Below are positions 34,227 through 42,090 of a DNA stretch of 50,005 nucleotides, one piece after another. Made by a program: the position numbers and the translations under genes. Origin of the DNA: Cyclobacteriaceae bacterium (lineage in GTDB: Bacteria; Bacteroidota; Bacteroidia; Cytophagales; Cyclobacteriaceae); assembly GCA_019638285.1 (NCBI GenBank), contig JAHBUB010000028.1:1-50005 (forward strand), in the 5' to 3' direction. The first letter of the stretch is position 1, and each line of letters begins with the position of its first letter. The notes beneath the pieces are model-generated. The model saw only the letters and a list, made by a program, of their open reading frames with translations, had not been told where the DNA came from and searched no databases.

Positions 34227-36482
34227 CTAATTGTTTTGAAGTCCTATTTCATCCAAAATCAAAACGCCTTTTTCTGTTTTGTTAAAATTGATATTAATGC
34301 TTTTGAGATGGTCTAATTGAACATCGGTGATCTTAAAACGGGACAGAGGTAATTCAAAGGTTTCCAGAGTGGGTTCCCACGCGTCTCCATAATCCTCTTC
34401 GCTCAAGCTTTTTATTTTTGTGTATTGCACCTTTAGCCTGGGTGTTAATTTCTTAATGTCATTAATATCCATAATGGCATCATGGCCGAGGCTATCTATT
34501 ATTTGAATTTGGAAATTTAATTCCTGAGGATCATTCGAATCGTTTTCATTTTTCTTTTCACCGGTTTTTAGTTCATTAATATCTCCTTGGGCCATTGAGA
34601 AAAAAAGTGAGGCAGTGGAGTTTAAGGAGATTGAAGATTTGAATGAAATATGATAAGAAGCCGCGCTAAATGTTGAGTCTTTTTCCCAACCCAATATGAC
34701 TGCATTGTTGGCTTGTGTGTCTTTGTCTCTGTATTTTAGAGTAGCTTCTCTCCAAACTTTCAGGTTTTCAGCAGTAATGGTAGCGCCTGCCATTGTTCCT
34801 GTGGTTACATCAATGTCTTCTTCATAAGTGATAAGGCTTTTGGTGTTGGAATCTTTATATGCATTGATGAGTATATGATGAGGAAGCCAATCCTTGCCGG
34901 AGGCAGCGTTCTTAAAAAGTTCGCTGTAGCTTTTCTTATGGTGCAAAACATCTTCAGCAAAGGCACCTACATAAACTTTCGCAATTTGCTGCTGCTCTTC
35001 CATGGTCATCATGGGTGCGATATTTAGCAAGTATTTTCCTGGAGCGCCACCATCGTATGTGCCCCACACGCTATTGAATTGTCCGTGATTGGCGCCATGT
35101 ACATACAAACCTGACTTAAAATAAAAAACACTATCCGTAAATGTGATTCGCTGGTATTGGCGAAAGCCAAAAAAGCTGGCTTCATCACTATCGTAAGATC
35201 CTTGAATAGAAAGATAATTAACGTTCTGTAGTTTAATTCTTCGGTCGTATCGTTTGTCTGTGGGCGCAATGGACAGTACTCCTTTGATTCCAAAGTTGAA
35301 ATCAAATTTTTCGTTAGCATTATCCGGAAAATGGTTAAGCGTATTAAAATGGGTGGCTATGGGCGCTGCTTCCCCGCCTCTGGAGTGTCCGACCAGAATT
35401 ATATTTTCCAAATCAGCTTTTTGATATAATTCATGGGTAGAATCATTTGCCCATGTTTTCCACAGCTCGAGGTGCTTCAGCAAAAGCCAACTACGCGCTG
35501 GCATTTCTTTGCCCATAAAATCCCCTGACCAGGTGCCGTTGACAAAATTCTCATCAACAGATACAGTAATAAACCCTCTGCTTGAAAGTAGCTCTCCCAA
35601 ATACGCATAGCCCGGGTCTGAATATTCTTCCATGCCATGATTGCCATGTACAATGAGGATAATGGGAAACTTACCTTTTCCCTCCGGCATCCACACCCTG
35701 CCGTTTAACGGAAAATTCTTAACGCCAAACCCCCAGTATCGCTGTCTCCATTTTCCTTTAGATCCTTTCCATTCAGGTAGGAGCAAGGAGGCGTCCACAG
35801 ATTTGCTTCTGTATTTTACGCCACTACTAAATTCTTCACGCTGCTTATCTGTGCCACTGCCATATGTAAAATAAGTGGTTGAGTAAGATCCCTTTTCTCC
35901 AGGGTTGGGTATTCCCTTTTCAGAAAGTAAGGCTGTAGGTGTTTGTTCAAATGAGGTCTTATAGGGATTGTAGCCTTTATAGAATAGAAAATAGCTGCCA
36001 ATAGCAAAGAGGGCGATAGACGCTAAAAAGGCGATGATATGAAGGCTTTTTAATTTTGAAACACGCTTGTAAAGGACGAACCCTGAACCAAACAGGAATG
36101 TGATGCTTACGATGACTAGTGCAAATCCGATGTAATAAACCTGTGGAGGAAACCCAAACTGGATATACCGAGCCAGAATAAGAATACCAATGGTGCCAAA
36201 GAAGAGAGCGAAGATGAAGGCTGGAATCTTTAAAATCCATTTATGAAGTAGTGTACCTATAATACGAAAGAACCAAAATGCGACAATCCCTATTGCCAGT
36301 GTTGCGCTGGCCATGACCCAGGAGGGTAAGCCGACACGGAAAAAAACACCAGATAACAGCATTACCGCAAGGCTAAGTGCCGCCAATCCATAAAAAGCGC
36401 CCCACCAAAACACAGTATAAGAAGTTTCTTCACTCCTTGGTACGCAGATGAGTTTGTTTAATCGCTTAATGAATGATATCAT
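34227..36482 (-). CDS. Membrane-anchored alpha/beta hydrolase
   Basis: A 751-residue protein with five or six N-terminal membrane helices (about residues 22-170), a linker, then an alpha/beta-hydrolase domain (about 255-510). The hydrolase part has the oxyanion-side motif PIILIVHGNHG, the nucleophile elbow GHSRGGE with Ser367, and a likely catalytic histidine in HGANHGQFN. The C-terminal 200 residues are a beta-rich domain that may bind a ligand. The catalytic part resembles the platelet-activating-factor acetylhydrolase/esterase group, but no substrate can be named. It lies 86 bases downstream of pxpC on the same strand, so it might be the last gene of that operon, though the gap leaves room for its own promoter. 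Confidence 0.8.
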   Translation of the reverse strand: MISFIKRLNKLICVPRSEETSYTVFWWGAFYGLAALSLAVMLLSGVFFRVGLPSWVMASATLAIGIVAFWFFRIIGTLLHKWILKIPAFIFALFFGTIGILILARYIQFGFPPQVYYIGFALVIVSITFLFGSGFVLYKRVSKLKSLHIIAFLASIALFAIGSYFLFYKGYNPYKTSFEQTPTALLSEKGIPNPGEKGSYSTTYFTYGSGTDKQREEFSSGVKYRSKSVDASLLLPEWKGSKGKWRQRYWGFGVKNFPLNGRVWMPEGKGKFPIILIVHGNHGMEEYSDPGYAYLGELLSSRGFITVSVDENFVNGTWSGDFMGKEMPARSWLLLKHLELWKTWANDSTHELYQKADLENIILVGHSRGGEAAPIATHFNTLNHFPDNANEKFDFNFGIKGVLSIAPTDKRYDRRIKLQNVNYLSIQGSYDSDEASFFGFRQYQRITFTDSVFYFKSGLYVHGANHGQFNSVWGTYDGGAPGKYLLNIAPMMTMEEQQQIAKVYVGAFAEDVLHHKKSYSELFKNAASGKDWLPHHILINAYKDSNTKSLITYEEDIDVTTGTMAGATITAENLKVWREATLKYRDKDTQANNAVILGWEKDSTFSAASYHISFKSSISLNSTASLFFSMAQGDINELKTGEKKNENDSNDPQELNFQIQIIDSLGHDAIMDINDIKKLTPRLKVQYTKIKSLSEEDYGDAWEPTLETFELPLSRFKITDVQLDHLKSININFNKTEKGVLILDEIGLQNN

Positions 36483-36568
36483 AAATAGAAATAGACTTTA
36501 TCTGAAATTAAGATAACCATAGGATTTTGGTTCCCTTAACTTTAATCCATCAGCGGAGTATTTTTAGT

Positions 36569-37435
36569 TTAGTTTATGTCTATGGGTGTAAACGAGATAT
36601 TATCAGTTGCTTTTTTTTGGGCCAATATATTGACGCCATTTCGCAATAATTGAAGGATTCTTGGGTATCCGCCCGTTGTTTGGCAATCCTTCATTAAGGC
36701 GATTAGGTTTCCTGATGGAGTGAGTTGGATCGTTCCAGGCAGAACAGCCGATGTAAGCATATTGTAATCGGAGGGATATTGAAAGGCGTTGCCTTCTAGC
36801 CGGTAACCCATTCTGTTGTTGTCGTTGCTAACCGATAGAATTGTATTAAAAATGATTTCTTTTTCTTTGGGATTAAGTAGGTCAAACTCAGGGCCTTTGG
36901 TGCATACGAGGTTGATGGATGAAAAATGCGATTCCTCTACTTTTACAGAAGAGAAATGATTTTCATGATTATTGTAATGCTTAATCTGAAATTGGTCGCC
37001 ACTTTTAATAGTACTGTCTGATGTTACCGGGGCAAAGCACGACCGACTGTTCAAAATACGCTCTGTTTGAAACCCACCTTTTACGGCAAGGTAACATCGA
37101 AGTCCGTACCTCAATGAACCAAAGGAGAGCAGGTCGCCTTGGTTCACAACAATTGCTTTATTGAGTGGAATGGTGACTCCATTTAATTGTGGTGAAATAT
37201 CCGCTCCTGAAATTACAATTTGGGTAGGGACGGAAAATAATAATTTAGGCCCTGTCATGGTTATCTCCATTAGCGCAGACTCCAGAGGGTTGTTCAATAA
37301 GTGATTGGCCAACGAGGCACTCTGCTCATCCATTACTCCGGAAACTGGCACACCGTATTTCCGAAAACCAAATCTTCCGCGATCCTGAATGGAAGAGTAA
37401 AGTCCGGGAGATATCACTTCAACAAATCCAGTCAT
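36569..37435 (-). CDS. pxpC: 5-oxoprolinase subunit PxpC (KipA-like)
   Basis: PxpC (biotin-dependent carboxyltransferase-like family, KipA in Bacillus) is part of the prokaryotic ATP-dependent 5-oxoprolinase PxpABC, which opens 5-oxoproline to glutamate. Family marks are VISPGLYSSIQDRGRFGFRKYGVPVSGVMD near the start, ISGADISPQLNG, GLRCYLAVKGGF, NRMGYRLEG and the late SAVLPGTIQLTPSGNLIALMKDCQTTGGYPRI. The 288-residue length is normal. ATG at 37435 overlaps the pxpB stop (ATGA). With PxpB and the fused PxpA next to it, the set is complete. Confidence 0.93.
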   Translation of the reverse strand: MTGFVEVISPGLYSSIQDRGRFGFRKYGVPVSGVMDEQSASLANHLLNNPLESALMEITMTGPKLLFSVPTQIVISGADISPQLNGVTIPLNKAIVVNQGDLLSFGSLRYGLRCYLAVKGGFQTERILNSRSCFAPVTSDSTIKSGDQFQIKHYNNHENHFSSVKVEESHFSSINLVCTKGPEFDLLNPKEKEIIFNTILSVSNDNNRMGYRLEGNAFQYPSDYNMLTSAVLPGTIQLTPSGNLIALMKDCQTTGGYPRILQLLRNGVNILAQKKATDNISFTPIDIN

Positions 37436-38169
37436 TCTGATTTGGATTCAATTTTAAATATTCCAAGTTCAACTTCACGTAAGATTTTCTGATGCTCCTT
37501 TTTATCAATTGGATAAAATTGCAACAAGTCTCCGGCACGTGCAAAACAGGGGGGGGTGAGTTTTGGATCAAAAAATAGTAATGGGCTATTACCAATAATA
37601 TTCCACCCACCTGGACTTTCAGAGGGGTAAACACCGGTTTGTTGTCCACCAATTGCCACGGCTCCCTTTTTGATTCTAAGGCGTGGTGTTGATTTTCTTG
37701 GTGTGTGGATAGGTTTTGGCAAACCACCCAGGTATAGGAAGCCAGGAAGAAAACCAGTGAAGTAGACAGTGTATTCGGCCATACAATGGATAGCTATAAT
37801 TTCCTCAACAGAGCGCTTATTCTGATTGGCGACATCATCCAGATCTATTCCAAATTCTTTATCATAGCACACTGGGATTTTCCAGGTATTCCTTTTTCTC
37901 TCTATAAGAAGAAACTTTAATTGATAAAGGCGTTGCGTTTTTTCCTTTATTTCTTTAAAGGATATAATATCAGATTGAAAAATAACAGTTAATGAATTGT
38001 AAGCATTTACAGTTTCTATCAGCACATCACACAGTTCGTTCTCAATGCTGGATTGGAATTGTAAAACGTCAACTAGAATAGCTTGGTCAATCTCACCCGG
38101 CCATTCAATAAGGAGTGTGGACTCGCCAAAAGCCTTGTAAATAAGTGGGTATGAATTCAAGTTATTCAA
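37432..38169 (-). CDS. pxpB: 5-oxoprolinase subunit PxpB (KipI-like)
   Basis: PxpB/KipI is the second allophanate-hydrolase-like subunit of 5-oxoprolinase. In 245 residues it has YKAFGESTLLIEWPG, VNAYNSLTVIF, IPVCYDKEFGIDLDDVA, YTVYFTGFLPGFLYLGGLP, PRLRIKKGAVAIGGQQTGVYPSESPGGWNIIG and PPCFARAGDLLQF, in the family order. There is no ATG near the start. TTG at 38169 is the first codon after an in-frame stop, and it overlaps the end of the transporter-PxpA gene by eight bases; a second TTG lies at 38160. Both ends overlap neighbours, so the three genes are translated as a unit. Confidence 0.92.
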   Translation of the reverse strand: MNNLNSYPLIYKAFGESTLLIEWPGEIDQAILVDVLQFQSSIENELCDVLIETVNAYNSLTVIFQSDIISFKEIKEKTQRLYQLKFLLIERKRNTWKIPVCYDKEFGIDLDDVANQNKRSVEEIIAIHCMAEYTVYFTGFLPGFLYLGGLPKPIHTPRKSTPRLRIKKGAVAIGGQQTGVYPSESPGGWNIIGNSPLLFFDPKLTPPCFARAGDLLQFYPIDKKEHQKILREVELGIFKIESKSE

Positions 38170-40114
38170 TACTTACATTATAATTTTTTAGATTCTTAGC
38201 TAACTGAGAGAGAATTTCTTCTGCATGAGGATTGTCGCCATGAACACATATTGTGCCTGCTTCAATGGTGACAAGATTCCCATTGATTGTCTTTACCTTT
38301 TTTTCTTTGATCATTCGAATGACATGATCGGTTATCTGATCAGTATTCTCTAATACTGCATTGTCCAATTTTCGTGAAACCAAGGTGAGATCATCATTGT
38401 AGTTTCGGTCTGCAAAGGCTTCGTACCTAATGGGCTGCTTTCGCTCTATGGCTTTTTTCGCTATCACCGATCCGTAGGGAACGTATAGAATCAACTCCTT
38501 ATTAAATGGAGCCATGGCGTCTAACACTGCTTCTGCGGTGCTATCATTTACAGCCGCCATATTGTACAGGGCTCCATGCGGTTTTACATGACTTAGCTTT
38601 CCACCCACTTCTTCAGTTAAAATTTTCAGCCGCATAATTTGCGCTATAATAATTGTGGTCAGTTCATTATTGGGAAGATTCATTTCAGTGCGACCAAAGT
38701 TTTCTTGATCGGGGAATGATGGATGAGCCCCTATATTCACATTGTTTTCTAGGGCGAGGTGTATTGCTTTCCGCATCGTATTATCGTCTCCGGCATGACC
38801 GCCACAAGCAATGTTACAAGAACTGAGGTAAGGCATTAATTGAGCATCATTGCCAATACCCTCTCCTAAATCACAATTAATGTCAATTGAATAAGTCATA
38901 TTCTTATTGCTGTTGATTACCTGAACTATACTTCTTAGCCCCAGTACGATTGATAAGATAAAGATGATGATCCCAACAGAATTTTGAAACCTTGTATTAC
39001 GGTTTTTACCTAAAACGGATTCTTTATTCATGATCCATAGCAGGATACCAACAATAATGGGTAAAGCAGCGCCATTGGCTATCTGAGCAAACTGAATAAT
39101 TTCTATGGGATTGATCCCAAGAGATGAAAACAGCACCCCAAGAAATAGAACAAACATCCACGCCATTCGGAATTTGAAACTCTTCAGATTGCCATCCCAT
39201 CCAAGGCATCCATTGGCCACGTATGCCGCAGCCAACGGTGCGGTGATGGCGGAGGTGATGCCTGCGGAAAACAATCCTACACTTAAAAAATATTTCGCAA
39301 AACTTCCGAAGAGTGGCTCTAGTCCTTTGGCCAGATCAGTGGCACTGGTAACGGTGGCGATATTAGCAGAGGCGGCAGAGACGATGATGGCCATTGAAAC
39401 CAGTCCGCCAAATGCGACAGATATAATCGTATCTTTTTTTGCATAGTGCAAATCACCCTGTGTTTTCCATTTTTCTTTTACCAATGAGGCATGAAGAAAT
39501 AAATTGTAAGGCACCACAGTTGTGCCAATGAGTCCAACGATAGTAAATAAATTGCTTTCACTAACAGACGGAACAAACATCCCTTTTACGACTGAAAGCA
39601 GGTTGGGTTTTGTAAGTATGGCGGTGATCACGAAAGCAATACTCATCAGGATGACCAGTGAAACGAGTGTACGCTCCAGGATTTTATAATTGCCCAGGTA
39701 GAGTAATATAAAAGCAAAGACACCTATGACGAGGCTTAGGTATTTTAAAATATTTGGATTTGAAATATTAAATAATGTTTCAAGACCTAATCTGCTTCCG
39801 CTGATGTTACCGGCTTCATACACAGCATTTCCGATAACGATGGCAAAGAGGATCAAAGCGACAATGATGTATTTGATGACTGGACTTTGAATCTCCTGCC
39901 GAATAACGTCAGACAAGCCCTTTCTCGTAATAATGCCTAATCGTGCGGCCATCTCTTGCAGCACGATGGTAGCGATGGTAGATAACACCATAGCCCACAG
40001 GAGATCATAACCGAAACGGACACCAGCAATGGTGCAAACGGTGACCGTACCCGGACCAATAAAGGCTGCAGCTACTAAAGCTCCAGGCCCTGAATTCCTA
40101 AACCATTTACGCAT
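38162..40114 (-). CDS. pxpA: Nramp-like transporter fused to 5-oxoprolinase subunit PxpA
   Basis: One 650-residue open frame holds two proteins that are normally separate. Residues 1-395 are an Nramp-family transporter with about eleven helices; the first has GPGALVAAAFIGPGT and the sixth GTTVVPYNLFLH. The metal-site DPGN and MPH of true Nramp proteins are replaced by GPGT (residues 20-23) and VPY (201-203), so divalent metal transport is doubtful. Residues 406-650 are a full LamB/YcsF (PxpA) domain, starting MTYSIDINCDLGEG and keeping IACGGHAGD, IGAHPSFPD, SHVKPHGALYN and HGDNPHA. PxpA's own start methionine is kept at the joint (ATG at 38899). ATG 40114 is preferred over a GTG at 40120. In Bacillus, ycsF lies next to the Nramp-like ycsG, so the fusion joins known neighbours. 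Confidence 0.9.
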   Translation of the reverse strand: MRKWFRNSGPGALVAAAFIGPGTVTVCTIAGVRFGYDLLWAMVLSTIATIVLQEMAARLGIITRKGLSDVIRQEIQSPVIKYIIVALILFAIVIGNAVYEAGNISGSRLGLETLFNISNPNILKYLSLVIGVFAFILLYLGNYKILERTLVSLVILMSIAFVITAILTKPNLLSVVKGMFVPSVSESNLFTIVGLIGTTVVPYNLFLHASLVKEKWKTQGDLHYAKKDTIISVAFGGLVSMAIIVSAASANIATVTSATDLAKGLEPLFGSFAKYFLSVGLFSAGITSAITAPLAAAYVANGCLGWDGNLKSFKFRMAWMFVLFLGVLFSSLGINPIEIIQFAQIANGAALPIIVGILLWIMNKESVLGKNRNTRFQNSVGIIIFILSIVLGLRSIVQVINSNKNMTYSIDINCDLGEGIGNDAQLMPYLSSCNIACGGHAGDDNTMRKAIHLALENNVNIGAHPSFPDQENFGRTEMNLPNNELTTIIIAQIMRLKILTEEVGGKLSHVKPHGALYNMAAVNDSTAEAVLDAMAPFNKELILYVPYGSVIAKKAIERKQPIRYEAFADRNYNDDLTLVSRKLDNAVLENTDQITDHVIRMIKEKKVKTINGNLVTIEAGTICVHGDNPHAEEILSQLAKNLKNYNVSIE

Positions 40115-40168
40115 AGACACTTCTTGAATGGATAAGATACTGTTTTACTGAATACGAGAAATAGGTTG

Positions 40169-41125
40169 TTACCCTTTTGTTTTTTGGTAAATGAGTTTAG
40201 CAATCTGAATGTCTTGAATGGCCACTCCAGTGAGATCAGCAATTGATATCTCGGAGTCATTTTTCCTTTTTTGACCCGTGGAAATAAGAGTGCCTAGTTC
40301 TGTAATCTGATCTTCCTTAATGATGCCTTGGTGAACAGGATGAAAAATATCACCATGATCCATGCATTGTGATTTACTATCGGCTATAATAAGCGATGCT
40401 TTTCCAAATAAACTGGCTTCTAACTCTTGCTTACCCGGTGTATCGGCACCCACAGCGGTGATGTGGGTTCCGGGCTGAATTTCTTTCGCCAAAAGAAGTG
40501 GCTTTTTAGAGGGAGTAGTTGTAACGATATAATTACAATGTTTGGCTAATTCAGTTATATTTTTTGTTGTATTGATATCAAAGCCGGCTAACATTGGATC
40601 CTTTTTATAATCATTTAGTTTGTCATCACTCCTGCCCCAAACGATTACATTCCTGCAATCAATTACAGATTTTAGAAACTTGAGTTGAAGTCTGGCTTGA
40701 ATTCCGGTACCGACAATTCCAATCCTGTTTATTTGTGCAGGCGCAAGGTGTTTGGCTACTACTGCTCCTGCTAATGCGGTTCGAATATCAGTGAGATGGC
40801 CCTCATCCAAAAGTATAGAAAGCAGTTTGCCTGTCTTTTGGCTGAACACCAACATTAACCCATTGCTGGAACTTAGTCCTATTTTAGGATTATCATAAAA
40901 GCCGGATGCCAATTTGATTACATAGTAGTCATCTTCCTTGATGTAACCGTATTTAATATGCAGGTCTCCCGGAGGATTGATAAAAGGAAGATGTCCTACT
41001 GGAGGAACTACCACGTCTTCCTTTGAGTAACTGACAAAACCATCTTCAATGATTTGAATTAGTTCTGAGTCAGCGCATGAACTCAGAGATGATTTTATTT
41101 TATCAAGTGAAATAATACTAGACAT
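40169..41125 (-). CDS. Ornithine cyclodeaminase/mu-crystallin family protein
   Basis: A 318-residue NAD(P)-binding enzyme of the ornithine cyclodeaminase/mu-crystallin family. Ornithine cyclodeaminase makes proline and ammonia from ornithine; relatives are ketimine reductases, alanine dehydrogenases or EutC. Seen are the substrate lysine region HIKYGYIKEDDYYVIKLASGFYDN, DEGHLTDIRTALAGAVVAKHLAP, the Rossmann motif GIVGTGIQARLQL and GTHITAVGADTPGKQELE. ATG 41125 is preferred; a GTG three bases upstream is in frame. The start overlaps the dehydratase stop by eight bases. It is followed after 54 bases by the transporter-PxpA gene. True ornithine activity is not certain. Confidence 0.88.
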   Translation of the reverse strand: MSSIISLDKIKSSLSSCADSELIQIIEDGFVSYSKEDVVVPPVGHLPFINPPGDLHIKYGYIKEDDYYVIKLASGFYDNPKIGLSSSNGLMLVFSQKTGKLLSILLDEGHLTDIRTALAGAVVAKHLAPAQINRIGIVGTGIQARLQLKFLKSVIDCRNVIVWGRSDDKLNDYKKDPMLAGFDINTTKNITELAKHCNYIVTTTPSKKPLLLAKEIQPGTHITAVGADTPGKQELEASLFGKASLIIADSKSQCMDHGDIFHPVHQGIIKEDQITELGTLISTGQKRKNDSEISIADLTGVAIQDIQIAKLIYQKTKG

Positions 41126-42074
41126 CACAAACTACCCTTTTAAGAACTGCCTCACTTACATTACTGCCGCAAATGACAGCAGCCACTTTCTTGCCTTTGA
41201 GTTTTTCTTTTTGTTTAAGTATTGCAGCTACCGCCACTCCGGCCGATCCTTCAATAACTTGATGGTGATGTTTTAATACAAATCGCATCGCACTTAAAAT
41301 CTCTTCTTCTGAAGTAAGAACGTAGTCATCTATCAGGTCCCTACACAAATCAAAGGTGATAGTGTCATGGTCTATGCCACCGGCAGTTCCATCAGAGAGG
41401 GTAGGCTGTTCTGGCACGTCTATGACTTTCCCGGCTTTGATACATTCGTACATCACAGGGGCATTGGCCGGTAAGCATCCGATTATTTGAATGGTGGGGT
41501 TCACTGATTTAAGATATGCTGCAATTCCAGCAATCAAACCGCCACCTCCAATCGATACAAAAACCGCATCTAGTTCTGGTAATTGCCGGTAGAGTTCTAC
41601 TCCAATTGTACCCTGACCTGCTATTACATCTTCATCATTGTAGGGAGAGACATAAACCTGATTTGTTTCCTTCGCATATTTTCGTGCATACACTTCGGTG
41701 ACTTCACCACTATCTCCATGAAACTCTATTGCGATACCTCTTTGCTTGATGGCTTCTACTTTGGCAGCCGATGCTTTGGTGGGAAGAAAGATGGTGCCTT
41801 CTTTTCCTGTTGCTTTTAAGGCGTTTGCTACTCCAAGTCCATGGTTACCTGTGGAGGCAGTGATGATTTTTCTTTTGTCGTCTTTTAGAGAAAGAATTTT
41901 GTTCATCGATCCCCTGGCTTTGAAAGATCCTGTGATCTGTAAGTTTTCCAGTTTTAGATATACCTCACAACTGGTATCGGCAGATAATGGATAAGAATAT
42001 TCTAAAGGAGTTTCTCGAATAAACGAAGAAATAGTTTGATGTGCTTCCAAAACTTTATCTGATAATTTTTTCAT
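41118..42074 (-). CDS. Threonine/serine dehydratase-like PLP enzyme
   Basis: A 318-residue fold-type II PLP enzyme of the threonine dehydratase group without the regulatory ACT-like domain. The PLP lysine is Lys52 in TGSFKARG; the phosphate loop is SIGGGGLIAG; STGNHGLGVANA binds the substrate carboxylate; the cofactor ring is met by VICGSN near the end. The likely reaction is deamination of threonine or serine, but the family also has serine racemase, hydroxyaspartate dehydratase and EutB. It overlaps the ornithine-cyclodeaminase-like gene, the same pairing seen in ectoine-use loci (EutB/EutC). It starts 16 bases after the fusion deacetylase gene. Confidence 0.88.
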   Translation of the reverse strand: MKKLSDKVLEAHQTISSFIRETPLEYSYPLSADTSCEVYLKLENLQITGSFKARGSMNKILSLKDDKRKIITASTGNHGLGVANALKATGKEGTIFLPTKASAAKVEAIKQRGIAIEFHGDSGEVTEVYARKYAKETNQVYVSPYNDEDVIAGQGTIGVELYRQLPELDAVFVSIGGGGLIAGIAAYLKSVNPTIQIIGCLPANAPVMYECIKAGKVIDVPEQPTLSDGTAGGIDHDTITFDLCRDLIDDYVLTSEEEILSAMRFVLKHHHQVIEGSAGVAVAAILKQKEKLKGKKVAAVICGSNVSEAVLKRVVCDV

Positions 42075-42090
42075 AGAACGTTTCTAATAT

